64,000 bases of DNA from Micromonospora arborensis (GCF_003205615.1 NZ_PYBV01000009.1:62001-126000), one strand, 5' to 3'; shown: positions 53,176 to 62,016, numbered from the stretch's first letter. Notes: generated by a model not told the origin, from the letters alone. Numbers and translations: made by a program.

Positions 53176-54543
53176 ATGACCGACAGGTACGCGAGCTTCG
53201 TCCAATCGGCCGCCGGCCGCGCGCTGGTCAAGCGCCTCGGGCTGCCCGACCCGCCCCGGCTGCGCCGGCACCACCCCGGCGACCCACTGCTGCCCGGACC
53301 GGCCCTGCTCGGCCCGGCCACCGGCGGCCGGCTCACCGAGCCGATCAGCAGGATCCTGACCAACGCCGGGGTCGAGCTGGCCGACCCGGTCGCCGGCATC
53401 GACGCCGCGGCCGGCACACCGCAGCGGTACGGCGCGCTGCTCTTCGACGCCACCGGGATCACCGACTCGACCGGCCTGCGTCAGCTCTACGACTTCTTCC
53501 ACCCGCAGGCCCGGGCGGTGCTGCCCAGCGGGCGGGTGATCGTGTTGGGCACACCGCCACCGGAGTGCGGGTCGCCCCGCGAGGCGACCGCCCAACGTGC
53601 CCTGGAAGGTCTGGTCCGCAGCATCGGCAAGGAGTTCGGCCGGGGCACCACCGCGCAACTCGTCTACGTGACCCGCGCCGAGAACGGCACCCGCACGAGC
53701 CTTGAGTCGACCCTCCGGTTCCTCCTGTCCGGGCGCTCGGCGTACGTCTCGGGGCAGGTCATCCGGGTCGGCGCTGGCACGGCGAGTGCGCCGGCCGACT
53801 GGAACCGCCCCCTGGACGGGCAGGTCGTGCTGGTGACCGGCGCCGCCCGGGGCATCGGTGCCGCGCTGGCGAAGGTGCTCGCCCGCGACGGCGCGCAGGT
53901 CGTGGCGCTGGACATCCCCGCCGCCGGGGACGCGCTCGCGGCGGTGGCGAACGACATCGGCGGCACGGCCGTGCAGCTCGACCTGACCGCGCCGGACGCG
54001 CCGACCCGACTCGCCGATCACCTGGCCGGCCGGCACGGCCGGGTCGACGTGGTGGTGCACAACGCCGGCATCACCCGGGACAAGACGCTCGGCCGGATGG
54101 ACGCCGACCGGTGGGACCAGGTGATCGACGTCAACCTCTCCAGCCAGGAGCGGATCAACGACGTGCTGCTGGAGCGGGAGCTGATCCCGACCGGCGGGCG
54201 GATCGTGTCGGTCTCCTCGATCGCCGGGATCGCCGGCAACCGGGGGCAGACCAACTACGCCACCAGCAAGGCCGGCGTGATCGGGTTGGTCGAGTCGCTC
54301 GCCCCGGCCCTGCGCGAGCGGGGGATCAGCGTCAACGCGGTGGCCCCCGGCTTCATCGAGACCCGGCTGACCGCGCGCATCCCGCTGGTGGTCCGCGAGG
54401 CGGGACGGCGGATGAACAGCCTGGCCCAGGGCGGGTTGCCGGTGGACGTGGCCGAGACGATCGGTTGGCTGGCCTGGCCGGCCAGCGGCGCGGTCAGCGG
54501 CAACGTGGTCCGGGTCTGCGGCCAGAGCCTACTGGGGGCGTGA
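53176..54543 (+). CDS. High-molecular-weight 3-oxoacyl-ACP/CoA reductase (FabG4-like)
   Basis: 455 residues, two Rossmann-like halves. The first (~60-215) lacks the nucleotide motif; the second (~215-455) is a full short-chain dehydrogenase: TGAARGIGAALA for NADH, NAGITRDKTL, SSIAGIAGN, catalytic Tyr/Lys in NYATSKAGV. This two-domain layout is that of mycobacterial FabG4, an NADH-dependent reductase of 3-oxoacyl thioesters. Start ATG 53176 divergent from thiolase. Its stop overlaps the start of the MaoC-type gene (TGATG). Confidence 0.92.
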   Translation: MTDRYASFVQSAAGRALVKRLGLPDPPRLRRHHPGDPLLPGPALLGPATGGRLTEPISRILTNAGVELADPVAGIDAAAGTPQRYGALLFDATGITDSTGLRQLYDFFHPQARAVLPSGRVIVLGTPPPECGSPREATAQRALEGLVRSIGKEFGRGTTAQLVYVTRAENGTRTSLESTLRFLLSGRSAYVSGQVIRVGAGTASAPADWNRPLDGQVVLVTGAARGIGAALAKVLARDGAQVVALDIPAAGDALAAVANDIGGTAVQLDLTAPDAPTRLADHLAGRHGRVDVVVHNAGITRDKTLGRMDADRWDQVIDVNLSSQERINDVLLERELIPTGGRIVSVSSIAGIAGNRGQTNYATSKAGVIGLVESLAPALRERGISVNAVAPGFIETRLTARIPLVVREAGRRMNSLAQGGLPVDVAETIGWLAWPASGAVSGNVVRVCGQSLLGA

Positions 54544-55400
54544 TGGGCGCGGGCTCGGAGTCGGGCGGCCGGACTCGGGTCGAGCTGTCCCGAATGCCGG
54601 CTGTCGGGCCGCTCTACCGGCGGGCTCTGCTCGGCGCGCTACCGGTCTCCCGCGGTGGGCGGCACCTGCCGGCGGTCGAGCTGGCCGTGGGCGGGGTGAC
54701 CGTCGACCGGGCGCGGCTGGCCGACTACGACCGGGTCTGCGGGTTCCGGCTCAGCGACCGGCTGCCCGCGACGTTTCCGCACGTCATGGGCTTCCCGCTG
54801 ACCCTCCGCCTGATGACCGCTCCGGACTTCCCCATCCCGCTGATCGGCCTGGTGCACGTCGGCAACCGGATCACCGTAGGCCGACCGATCACCGCCGACG
54901 AGACCCTCGACTTCACCGCGTACGCGGCGAACCTGCGCCCACACGACCGGGGGCGGCAGGTGGACGTGGTGCTGGTCGGCTCGGTCGACGGGGAGGAGGT
55001 GTGGCGCGGCGTCTCGACGTACCTGGGTCGGGAGCGCACGCCGGGCGGGAGCGACCGGAGTGGACGCCCCGAGGCGCCGGCCGCGACGGCCCGGTGGCGG
55101 GTGGAACCCCGCGTCGGTACGCAGTACGCGCGGGTCTCCGGCGACCACAACCCGATCCACACGTCCCGGCTCGGGGCGCGGCTGTTCGGCTTCCGTCGGC
55201 CGATCGCGCACGGCATGTGGAGCAAGGCTCGCTGCCTGGCCGCGCTGGAGAACCGGTTGCCGGACGCCTACACCGTCGAGGTCGCCTTCAAGCTGCCCGT
55301 GCCGCTACCGAGCACGGTGGGCTTCGCTCTTCTGCCCGATGGCGGGTTCGCCCTGCACGACTCGCGTGGTCGACCGCACCTGGCGGGCCACCTGCGCTGA
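54543..55400 (+). CDS. MaoC-type 3-hydroxyacyl dehydratase (HtdX-like)
   Basis: 285 residues with two hot-dog halves; the C-terminal half carries the hydratase 2 motif YARVSGDHNPIHTSRLGARLFGFRRPIAHGMW (catalytic Asp and His). The N-terminal half (~15-160) is degenerate. In mycobacteria HtdX (Rv0241c) is the matching partner of FabG4. Start ATG 54543 overlaps the reductase stop. Together thiolase, reductase and dehydratase form three steps of an acyl-chain elongation or oxidation cycle. Confidence 0.9.
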   Translation: MGAGSESGGRTRVELSRMPAVGPLYRRALLGALPVSRGGRHLPAVELAVGGVTVDRARLADYDRVCGFRLSDRLPATFPHVMGFPLTLRLMTAPDFPIPLIGLVHVGNRITVGRPITADETLDFTAYAANLRPHDRGRQVDVVLVGSVDGEEVWRGVSTYLGRERTPGGSDRSGRPEAPAATARWRVEPRVGTQYARVSGDHNPIHTSRLGARLFGFRRPIAHGMWSKARCLAALENRLPDAYTVEVAFKLPVPLPSTVGFALLPDGGFALHDSRGRPHLAGHLR

Positions 55401-55439
55401 GTCGCCCCTTGGCAGGTGTGCACCTGTGCGCTAAGTTGT

Positions 55440-55468
55440 TCTCAGAGCGAGATGTTCTCAAGATGAGA
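55440..55468 (+). promoter_or_regulatory. Paired inverted repeats before the Nudix regulator
   Basis: TCTC-N5-GAGA occurs twice in tandem (55440-55452 and 55456-55468), starting within 40 nt of the Nudix-regulator ATG and overlapping its ribosome-binding region. Such a site could let the regulator repress its own unit. Binding is inferred. Confidence 0.5.
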
Positions 55469-55476
55469 GAGACGCG

Positions 55477-56229
55477 ATGAACGAGCAGGAGTTCCTGGCC
55501 GCGTACGACCCCGGGGCCTACCCGTCGGTCGCGGTGACCGTCGACGTGGTGGCGCTGACCATCCGCGACGGCGCACTGCACCTGCTGCTGATCCAGCGCG
55601 GTCAGCCGCCCTTCGAGGGCCACTGGGCGTTGCCGGGCGGCTTCGTCCGCCCCGACGAGGACCTGACCGCCGGTGCCCGACGTGAGCTGGCCGAGGAGAC
55701 CGGGCTCGGGGGCGTTCGGCTGCGCCGCGTACACCTGGAGCAGTTGGGCAGCTATGGCGCCCCCGACCGCGACCCGCGGATGCGCGTCGTCTCGGTCGCC
55801 CACCTCGCGTTCGCCCCCGACCTGCCGGACCCGGCCGCCGGCACCGACGCCGACGCGGCGATCTGGCTGCCGGTGACCGCGCTGACCAGCCGGCAGCTCG
55901 CCTTCGACCACAGCCGGATCATCGACGAAGGGCTGGAGCGGGCGCGGTCGAAGCTGGAATACACACCGCTCGCCACGCGGTTCCTCGCCGCCGAGTTCAC
56001 GATCAGCGAGCTGCGCGCCGTCTACGAGACGGTCTGGGGCCACCCACTGCACGCCGGCAACTTCCACCGCAAGGTGCTCTCCGTGCCGGGCTTCGTGGAG
56101 AGCACGGGCACCAGCACCGAGCGCGGTGGCGCCCGGGGTGGCCCACGCGCCCGGCTCTACCGGGCCGGCGACGCCCGGCTGCTGCACCCGGCACTGCTGC
56201 GCCCCGCCCGCGAGGAGACGGTGCGATGA
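55477..56229 (+). CDS. Nudix-domain regulator with C-terminal winged helix (NrtR-like)
   Basis: 250 residues. The Nudix box is G-x5-E-x7-REUXEE-like in GGFVRPDEDLTAGARRELAEETGLGG (~residues 54-79). Residues ~150-200 (LERARSKLEYTPLATRFLAAEFTISELRAVYETVWG; HAGNFHRKVLSV) are the winged-helix part of NrtR-type NAD-metabolism regulators, which sense ADP-ribose or related nucleotides. The Nudix catalytic residues appear intact, so hydrolysis is possible. First gene of a four-gene unit; the next ORF overlaps its stop (ATGA). Target genes are inferred to include its own operon. Confidence 0.85.
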   Translation: MNEQEFLAAYDPGAYPSVAVTVDVVALTIRDGALHLLLIQRGQPPFEGHWALPGGFVRPDEDLTAGARRELAEETGLGGVRLRRVHLEQLGSYGAPDRDPRMRVVSVAHLAFAPDLPDPAAGTDADAAIWLPVTALTSRQLAFDHSRIIDEGLERARSKLEYTPLATRFLAAEFTISELRAVYETVWGHPLHAGNFHRKVLSVPGFVESTGTSTERGGARGGPRARLYRAGDARLLHPALLRPAREETVR

Positions 56230-57197
56230 GGACAGCGGCGGCCATCGACCTGGTCACGGCCGCCCGCACCGACGCCGACCTGTTCGGCACGGACCAGCCG
56301 GCCCGGCGCTACCGCGAGCTGGTCGCGGCCCTGCACCCCGACCGCCTGCCGGCCGATCCGACGGTACGCGCCGAAGCCCTCGACGCGTTCATCCACGTCA
56401 CCACCCGATGGCAGGCCCGGCAGGTCACCGTCCTCGGCGACTACCGCCTCGGCGCGCCGGCCCACTCGGGTGACCTGGCCGACCTCTACGACGTCGGTGC
56501 CGACCGGCTGCTCAAGCTCCCCCGACGGCCCGCCGACAACGACCTGATGGCTCGCGAGGCACACGCCCTGCACACCATCGCCGAGCGCGGCGACCCCCGC
56601 TACCTGCCGTACGTGCCCCGGCTGGTCGACGAGTTCCCGCACCGCGACGCCGCGACCGGCGCCGAACGGCGGATCAACGTGCTCGCCACCGCACCCGGCC
56701 TGCACGACCTCGACGAGGTGCGGCGCGCGTACCCCGACGGGTTGGACGCCCGGGACGTGGCCTGGATGTGGCGGCGACTGCTGGTGGTGCTCGGCCTGGC
56801 CCACCGGGCGGGCGTGGTGCACGGCGCGGTCCTGCCGCGCCACGTGCTCATCGAGCCGGACGCCCACGGCGTGGTGCTGGTCGACTGGTGCTTCTCCACC
56901 CCGGTCGGAAGCACGGTCCCGGCGCTGGTGCCCGGCCAGGAGGACTGGTACCCGGAGGAGATCCTTCGCAAGCAGCCTTCCGGGCCGGGCACCGACATCG
57001 CGATGGCGAGTGGCTGCATGAGCTGGCTGCTGGGGGCGCGTGCACCCCGCGAGCTGCACACCTTCGCGCAGGGCTGCCGACAACGGTCCCTGGGTGCCCG
57101 GCCCGACGACGCCTGGCGCCTGCTCCGCGAACTCGACCAGGTGCTGCACCGCCTCTACGGCCCGCGCACCTTCCGACCCTTCACCCTCACCCCCTAA
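56226..57197 (+). CDS. J-like domain plus degenerate protein-kinase fold
   Basis: 323 residues. Residues ~25-65 resemble a J-domain helix II-III (RYRELVAALHPDRLPADPTVRAEALDAFIHVT, with HPD at 37-39). Residues ~70-320 follow a Ser/Thr-kinase lobe: DRLLKLP, AREAHAL, then VVHGAVLPRHVLIEPDAHGVVLVDWCFS. The usual HRDLKxxN catalytic loop is H-G-A-x6-H-V, and DFG is DWC, so catalytic Asp and Asn are missing. It is a likely pseudokinase or a strongly altered kinase. ATG 56226 overlaps the Nudix gene stop. It precedes the vWA gene by 9 nt. Confidence 0.75.
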   Translation: MRTAAAIDLVTAARTDADLFGTDQPARRYRELVAALHPDRLPADPTVRAEALDAFIHVTTRWQARQVTVLGDYRLGAPAHSGDLADLYDVGADRLLKLPRRPADNDLMAREAHALHTIAERGDPRYLPYVPRLVDEFPHRDAATGAERRINVLATAPGLHDLDEVRRAYPDGLDARDVAWMWRRLLVVLGLAHRAGVVHGAVLPRHVLIEPDAHGVVLVDWCFSTPVGSTVPALVPGQEDWYPEEILRKQPSGPGTDIAMASGCMSWLLGARAPRELHTFAQGCRQRSLGARPDDAWRLLRELDQVLHRLYGPRTFRPFTLTP

Positions 57198-57206
57198 GGA
57201 GCTGTC

Positions 57207-58166
57207 ATGGGCAGTGGAATCTGGTCCACCGACGTGTACGACGCCGCCGACCGCTATCGCCGCTCCACCGGTCGCAGCGCGTTCTCCTACAGCGACAGCG
57301 GCGCGCGCACCGTGCACCCGGCGCTCGACCCCCGGGACGCGATGCGCGAGAGCCGCGACTCCGACGAGCACCCCCGGTCGACGCCCGTCGCGGTGCTCTT
57401 CGACGTGACCGGCTCGATGCGCAGGGTGCCGCGCGCCCTCCAGACCAAGCTGCCGCAACTGCTCGGGCTGCTGCAACGGCAGGGCTATGCCAGCGACCCG
57501 CAGATCATGTTCGGCGCGATCGGCGACGCCACCTGCGACCGGGTGCCGTTGCAGGTCGGCCAGTTCGAGTCGGACAACCGGATGGACGACGACCTCGGCC
57601 GGATCGTCCTCGAAGGCGGTGGCGGCGGGCAGATGACCGAGTCGTACGAGCTGGCCATGTACTTCATGGCCCGACACACCCGCACTGACAGTTGGGAGAA
57701 GCGCGGTCGGCGCGGCTACCTGTTCATCATCGGCGACGAGCTGGCGTACCCGCACGTGAAGGCCCGGGAGGTGGCCGGCCTGATCGGCGACGACCTGGCC
57801 GAGGACGTGCCGCTGCGGCAGGTCGTCGACGAGGTGACCCGCTGCTGGGACACGTACTACCTGCTCCCCGCCGGCAGCCACTACGCCGGCAACGCCAAGG
57901 TGCTCGACTTCTGGCGCGACCTGCTCGGGCAGAACGCCGTCGTACTCGACGACCTCGACGCGGTCTGCGAGACCATCGCGCTCACCATCGGCCTCGGCGA
58001 GCAGGCCATCGACCTGGACGAGGGCCTACGCGACCTGGACCGCGCCGGCTCCGGTGCCACCGGCACCGTGTCGAAGGCGCTGGCCCGCCTCGACCGGGGG
58101 CGACGGGCCGAGGTGTCGACGCTGCCGGCCTTCACCGACACCGCCGGTGGGGTGACCCGCCTGTGA
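57207..58166 (+). CDS. vWA-domain protein
   Basis: 319 residues. The metal-ion-dependent adhesion site begins D66-V-T-G-S-M, with T in YELAMY-preceding GQMTESYE and D in FIIGDELAY completing a MIDAS. No signal peptide or membrane segment, so it acts in the cytoplasm, unlike secreted vWA adhesins. The C-terminal ~100 residues (QNAVVLDDLDAVCETIALTIGLGEQAIDLDEGL) are helical. The stop overlaps the start of the PurA-like gene (GTGA). In Ter-type stress systems vWA proteins pair with kinases, which fits this neighbourhood. Confidence 0.85.
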   Translation: MGSGIWSTDVYDAADRYRRSTGRSAFSYSDSGARTVHPALDPRDAMRESRDSDEHPRSTPVAVLFDVTGSMRRVPRALQTKLPQLLGLLQRQGYASDPQIMFGAIGDATCDRVPLQVGQFESDNRMDDDLGRIVLEGGGGGQMTESYELAMYFMARHTRTDSWEKRGRRGYLFIIGDELAYPHVKAREVAGLIGDDLAEDVPLRQVVDEVTRCWDTYYLLPAGSHYAGNAKVLDFWRDLLGQNAVVLDDLDAVCETIALTIGLGEQAIDLDEGLRDLDRAGSGATGTVSKALARLDRGRRAEVSTLPAFTDTAGGVTRL

Positions 58167-59425
58167 GGCACGTGGCGGTGGTCGACCTCGGCTACGGCGA
58201 CGCCGGCAAGGGCACGGTGGTGGACTGGCTCTGCGCCACCCGCCCGGTGCACACGGTGGTGCGGTTCAACGGGGGCGCGCAGGCGGCGCACAACGTCGTG
58301 CTGCGCGACGGGCGGCACCACACGTTCGCGCAGTTCGGCGCAGGGACGTTCCATCCCGGTGTCCGTACGCACCTGTCGCGGCACGTGGTGGTGGACCCGC
58401 TGGCGCTGGCCGCCGAGGCCGACCACCTCGCCACCGTCGGGGTCTCCGACGCGCTCGACCGGTTGACCGTCGACGGGGCGGCGCTGCTCGCCACCCCGTA
58501 CCACCGGGCCGCCAACCGGGCCCGGGAGATCGCCCGGGGAGCCGACCGGCACGGCTCCTGCGGGCTGGGGGTGGGCGAGACCGTCGCGTACGGGCTCGCC
58601 CACCCCGACGACGCGCCCCGCGTCGCCGACTGCCGCAGCCCAGCGCTGCTACGCCGCCGGCTGACCGCCCTGCGGGACCGGCTGACCGCCGAGCTCGGCC
58701 CACTGGACGCGCCACCGGTCGAAGACTGCATGCCTGCGTTCACCGGGTTCGCCGGGCGGGTCGCGATCGTCGACGACACCTGGCTCGCCGGGGCGCTGCG
58801 GGCTGGGACCTGCGTCTTCGAGGGCGCGCAGGGGGTGCTGCTCGACGAGTGGCACGGCTTCCACCCGTACACCACGTGGAGCACCACCACGTTCGCCAAC
58901 GCCGAGACCCTGCTCGCCGAGGCGGGTCAGCCCGGCGGCGCGACCCGGATCGGGGTGCTCCGGCTGGTCACCACCCGGCACGGGCCCGGCCCGCTGGTGA
59001 CCGAGGACCCGGCACTGCCGCTGGCCGACCCGCACAACCCGACGAACCCGTGGCAGGGCCGGTTCCGGTTCGGCCACTTCGACGCGGTCGCCCACCGGTA
59101 CGCGCTCGCCGCGGCCGGCGGCGTCGACGGCCTGGCACTCACCCACCTCGACCTCGCCGGCCCCGGCCTGCGGATCTGCCGCCGCTACGACACCACCGAC
59201 CGGCTCACCCCAGGCCCGCCCGGTGACCTGGACCGGCAGGCCGCGCTCACCGCCCGCCTGCTGCGCTCCCGCCCGGTGTACGACGAGCCGCCGGCGGACT
59301 GGGCGGAGGCAGTACGCGCGGAGCTGAACACACCCGTGGTGCTGACCGCGCACGGCCCCACCGCCGAAGACAAGACCCCACATGGCCCACTGCTCGCCCC
59401 ACCGGCCCTGGTCCGCTCGGCCTGA
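58163..59425 (+). CDS. Divergent adenylosuccinate synthetase paralogue
   Basis: 420 residues. The fold of PurA is clear, with motif changes: the P-loop-like GDEGKGK reads DLGYGDAGKGTVVD, GGHNAGHT reads GGAQAAHN (Asp and His of the catalytic dyad kept), GCGLGVGETVAYG matches GRGIGPAY, and FEGAQGVLLDEWHGFHPYTTWSTTT matches [25 protein letters not shown]. It is not the housekeeping enzyme: residues contacting IMP and GTP differ, and the gene is locked in an operon with a Nudix regulator, pseudokinase and vWA protein. GTG 58163 overlaps the vWA stop. It may join a nucleotide to aspartate or another acid; the product is unknown. Confidence 0.82.
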   Translation: MRHVAVVDLGYGDAGKGTVVDWLCATRPVHTVVRFNGGAQAAHNVVLRDGRHHTFAQFGAGTFHPGVRTHLSRHVVVDPLALAAEADHLATVGVSDALDRLTVDGAALLATPYHRAANRAREIARGADRHGSCGLGVGETVAYGLAHPDDAPRVADCRSPALLRRRLTALRDRLTAELGPLDAPPVEDCMPAFTGFAGRVAIVDDTWLAGALRAGTCVFEGAQGVLLDEWHGFHPYTTWSTTTFANAETLLAEAGQPGGATRIGVLRLVTTRHGPGPLVTEDPALPLADPHNPTNPWQGRFRFGHFDAVAHRYALAAAGGVDGLALTHLDLAGPGLRICRRYDTTDRLTPGPPGDLDRQAALTARLLRSRPVYDEPPADWAEAVRAELNTPVVLTAHGPTAEDKTPHGPLLAPPALVRSA

Positions 59426-59437
59426 CGCCCACCCAAA

Positions 59438-59521
59438 CCCCGTCGATCTTGCACTTTCGGTCGTTGTTATGCGGCTTTTGCAGGGATTGCCTCGGACACA
59501 AAGTGCAAGATCGACGCGGGG
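59438..59521. repeat. Third type of intergenic palindrome
   Basis: GTCGATCTTGCACTTT (59442-59457) and its exact complement (59500-59515) are flanked by CCCC/GGGG and enclose a 42-nt spacer. It lies 13 nt after the PurA-like gene, between two plus-strand genes. Confidence 0.8.
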
Positions 59522-59584
59522 AGAGGTGGGGGTTATCCAGCGTCTTCGGCCACCGGGCGGGTCGCACCCGGCGAGCATGGGGGC

Positions 59585-60220
59585 ATGGACTCCGCGCTCG
59601 ACCTGCTCCGACAGTTGGTCACCTCGCCGTGGGTGTACCTGCTGATCTTCGGGCTCACGGCGGTCGACGCGTTCTTTCCGGCTGTACCCGGCGAGGCGGC
59701 CGTCATCACCGCCGCCGTGCTCTCCACCAGCGGAAATCCCAAGCTGGCGGCGGTGATCGTCGCCGCCGCGCTGGGCGCCTGCGCCGGTGACCACGTCTCG
59801 TACGCCATCGGGCGCGGAGGCGGCGCGAGACGACTCGCCGGGTTTCCCGATGGCAGCCGCCGACGAGCCAGCTCGGAGTGGGCCCGGCGCGCGCTGAACC
59901 GTCGCGGCGGGCTGATCCTGACCACCTCCCGGTATCTGCCGGGTGGGCGGACCGCCGTCACCCTCACCATGGGCGCGGTGCGCTATTCCCGCCGGTCGTT
60001 CCTGCTGTACGACGCGATCGCGACGGTCACCTGGGCCCTGTACTGCGGGCTGCTCGGCTACTTCGGTGGGCTGGCCTTCGAACGGCACCCCGTCAAGGGC
60101 GTCCTCGCCGGGATCGGCCTGTCGGTGATCGTCACGCTGGGCATCGAGGGCATCCGTTGGCTGCGCCACCGGGCGCGCCGCCGCGCCGCCGCCACCACCG
60201 ACCGGGCCGGATCGACCTGA
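59585..60220 (+). CDS. DedA-family membrane protein, paralogue 1
   Basis: 211 residues. DedA signature: FFPAVPGEAAVITAAVL, GACAGDHVSYAIGR, RGGLILTTSRYLPGGRTAVTLTMGAVRYSRR. Five or so membrane segments are visible. The family includes undecaprenyl-phosphate and phospholipid flippases that use proton motive force. A close paralogue starts at 62187 on the other side of a two-component system. Start ATG 59585. Confidence 0.88.
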   Translation: MDSALDLLRQLVTSPWVYLLIFGLTAVDAFFPAVPGEAAVITAAVLSTSGNPKLAAVIVAAALGACAGDHVSYAIGRGGGARRLAGFPDGSRRRASSEWARRALNRRGGLILTTSRYLPGGRTAVTLTMGAVRYSRRSFLLYDAIATVTWALYCGLLGYFGGLAFERHPVKGVLAGIGLSVIVTLGIEGIRWLRHRARRRAAATTDRAGST

Positions 60221-60226
60221 CACCCG

Positions 60227-60868
60227 TCAGAGCAGATCGGCGTCGTGCACCAGGATGGCCAACTGCACCCGATTGCCCGCCTGGAGTTTCGCCAGCGCCC
60301 GACTGACGTGTGCCTTCACGGTGGCCTCGCTCATCGTCAACCGTCGGGCGATCTCCGCGTTGCCGAGCCCGCGCGCCACCTCCCGGACGATCTCCAGCTC
60401 GCGCGGGGTGAGCGGGGTGAGGCGCTGACGAGCGGCGTCCCGACGGGCCGGACCACGTTCGGCGAACGAGCTGATCATGCGCCGGGTCACCGTCGGGGCG
60501 AGCATCGCGTTCCCGGCAGCCACCGTTCGGACGGCGGCAGCCAGCTCGCGGGGCGGAGTGTCCTTGAGCAGGAATCCCACCGCCCCGGCCCGGAGCGCCC
60601 GATGGACGTACTCGTCGAGGTCGAAGGTCGTCAACATGATCACCTTCGCGCCGGCAGCGATCACCTCCGGCGCGACGGTCAGCCCGTCGACACCCGGCAT
60701 CCGCACGTCGAGCAGCACCACATCGGGGCGTAACCGGTGGGTCTGCTCCAGCGCGCCGGCGCCGTCCGCCGCCTCACCGACGACAGTGATGTCTTCCGCC
60801 GCCTCCAGGATCAGCCGCAGACCGGCACGGACCAGGTGTTCGTCGTCGACCACCACCACCCGAATCAC
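60227..60868 (-). CDS. NarL-family response regulator
   Basis: 213 residues. Receiver domain with DDE at 8-10, phospho-acceptor D54 (LLDVRMP), T/K as in MLTTFDL and LLKDTPP, then a LuxR-type helix-turn-helix (LTPRELEIVREVARGLGNAEIARRLTMSEATVKAHVSRALAKL). Its start overlaps the end of the kinase gene by 4 nt. It likely controls the flanking DedA genes or other envelope genes. Confidence 0.93.
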   Translation of the reverse strand: MIRVVVVDDEHLVRAGLRLILEAAEDITVVGEAADGAGALEQTHRLRPDVVLLDVRMPGVDGLTVAPEVIAAGAKVIMLTTFDLDEYVHRALRAGAVGFLLKDTPPRELAAAVRTVAAGNAMLAPTVTRRMISSFAERGPARRDAARQRLTPLTPRELEIVREVARGLGNAEIARRLTMSEATVKAHVSRALAKLQAGNRVQLAILVHDADLL

Positions 60869-62016
60869 GCCGCACCCGCCGTCGGGATCAGGACCCGGAC
60901 CAGGAAGCCGCCGTCCACGGGCCTGGCCTCCAGCCGGCCGCCGAGCAATTCCACCCGCTCGCGCAGCCCGAGCAACCCCTGGCCGGCACCGGGCAGCGTC
61001 GTCCCGCCCTCTGCTGGGCCGTTACGGACCAGCACCTCCAGGCCGTCGGACAGATAGCGCAGGCAGACGGTCACCTCGGCGTCGGCGGCGTGCTTGCGCA
61101 CGTTCGTCAACGCCTCCTGGACCACCCGGTACGCCGTGCGCCCCAGCGTCGCCGGCAATGCCGTCGGCACGCCCTCGTCCCGCCGGGACACCCGCAGCCC
61201 GGCGGCGCGGGACTCCCCGATCAACTCGTCCAGTCCGTCCAACCCGCGCTCCGGCGCCATGCCCGGGCCGGCCTGTCGCAGCACACCCAGCACCTCGCGC
61301 AGGTCGGTGAGCGCCTGCCGACCGGTCGTCCGGATCAGCGCGGCAGCCTCGACGGTCGTCGGGTCTGCGGCGGTCACCTCCAGCGCCCCGGCATGCACCA
61401 CCATCAACGAGACCCGGTGCGCGACCACGTCGTGCATCTCCCGGGCGATCCGGGTTCGTTCCTCGGCACGGACCCGGTCGGCGCGGGCCTCCTGCTCGCG
61501 TTCCAGTCGCTCGGCCCGGTCCCGCAGGGCGGCAAGCGTCTCCTGGCGCGCACGCACCCAGAGGCCGAAGACCAGCGGAAGTCCGACCAGACAAACGGCG
61601 AGCATGAGCACGTTGCCGCTGGCTGCGGTGGTCATCCGACGTACGCCGCCCACCGCCAGCCCGACCAGCACCCCGCCGGCCAGCACCACGGCCGCACCGG
61701 CGAGGAAGCCGGCGAGCCGCCGACCACGCAGCCGCAGACCCGCCTGATACGAGGCGACCACCCCGGCCGCCGCGGCGGCGAGCACCAGCCAACCGACCGC
61801 CGCGGCCAGGAACAACGGCCAGCGGCGGGTCCGGACCATGCCGACAGCCCAGCCGGAGAGCAGCGCGAGTGCCAGTGGGACGGCACCCGGGAGCGGCGAG
61901 CGGACCCCGATGTCACCGGTCGCGCTGGCCCAGACCGCCGCCGCGACCGTTACGGCGAGCAGCAGCGGGGCGTACCGCTGGACGACCCGCCGCAGGGCGA
62001 CGGCGCTGGAGGCCAC
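60865..62016 (-). CDS. Sensor histidine kinase (HisKA_3)
   Basis: 383 residues. About five or six N-terminal membrane segments (APLLLAVTVAAAVW; LALALLSGWAVGMV; LFLAAAVGWLVLAAAAAGVV; VVLAGGVLVGLAV; VLMLAVCLVGLPLVFGLWV), a short coiled-coil-like linker, the phospho-His motif AREMHDVVAHRVSLM and an ATP lid with VQEALTNVRKHA and GLLGLRERVELLGG. No large extracellular sensor domain is visible, so it probably senses the membrane itself, like the LiaS/DesK class. Partner of the response regulator; stimulus unknown. Confidence 0.92.
   Translation of the reverse strand: MASSAVALRRVVQRYAPLLLAVTVAAAVWASATGDIGVRSPLPGAVPLALALLSGWAVGMVRTRRWPLFLAAAVGWLVLAAAAAGVVASYQAGLRLRGRRLAGFLAGAAVVLAGGVLVGLAVGGVRRMTTAASGNVLMLAVCLVGLPLVFGLWVRARQETLAALRDRAERLEREQEARADRVRAEERTRIAREMHDVVAHRVSLMVVHAGALEVTAADPTTVEAAALIRTTGRQALTDLREVLGVLRQAGPGMAPERGLDGLDELIGESRAAGLRVSRRDEGVPTALPATLGRTAYRVVQEALTNVRKHAADAEVTVCLRYLSDGLEVLVRNGPAEGGTTLPGAGQGLLGLRERVELLGGRLEARPVDGGFLVRVLIPTAGAA

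Noticed and set aside
58163..59425. Housekeeping purA
   Set aside because: The adenylosuccinate synthetase motifs are altered at several substrate positions and the gene is bound into an operon with non-purine genes. I treat it as a paralogue; the true purA is expected elsewhere.
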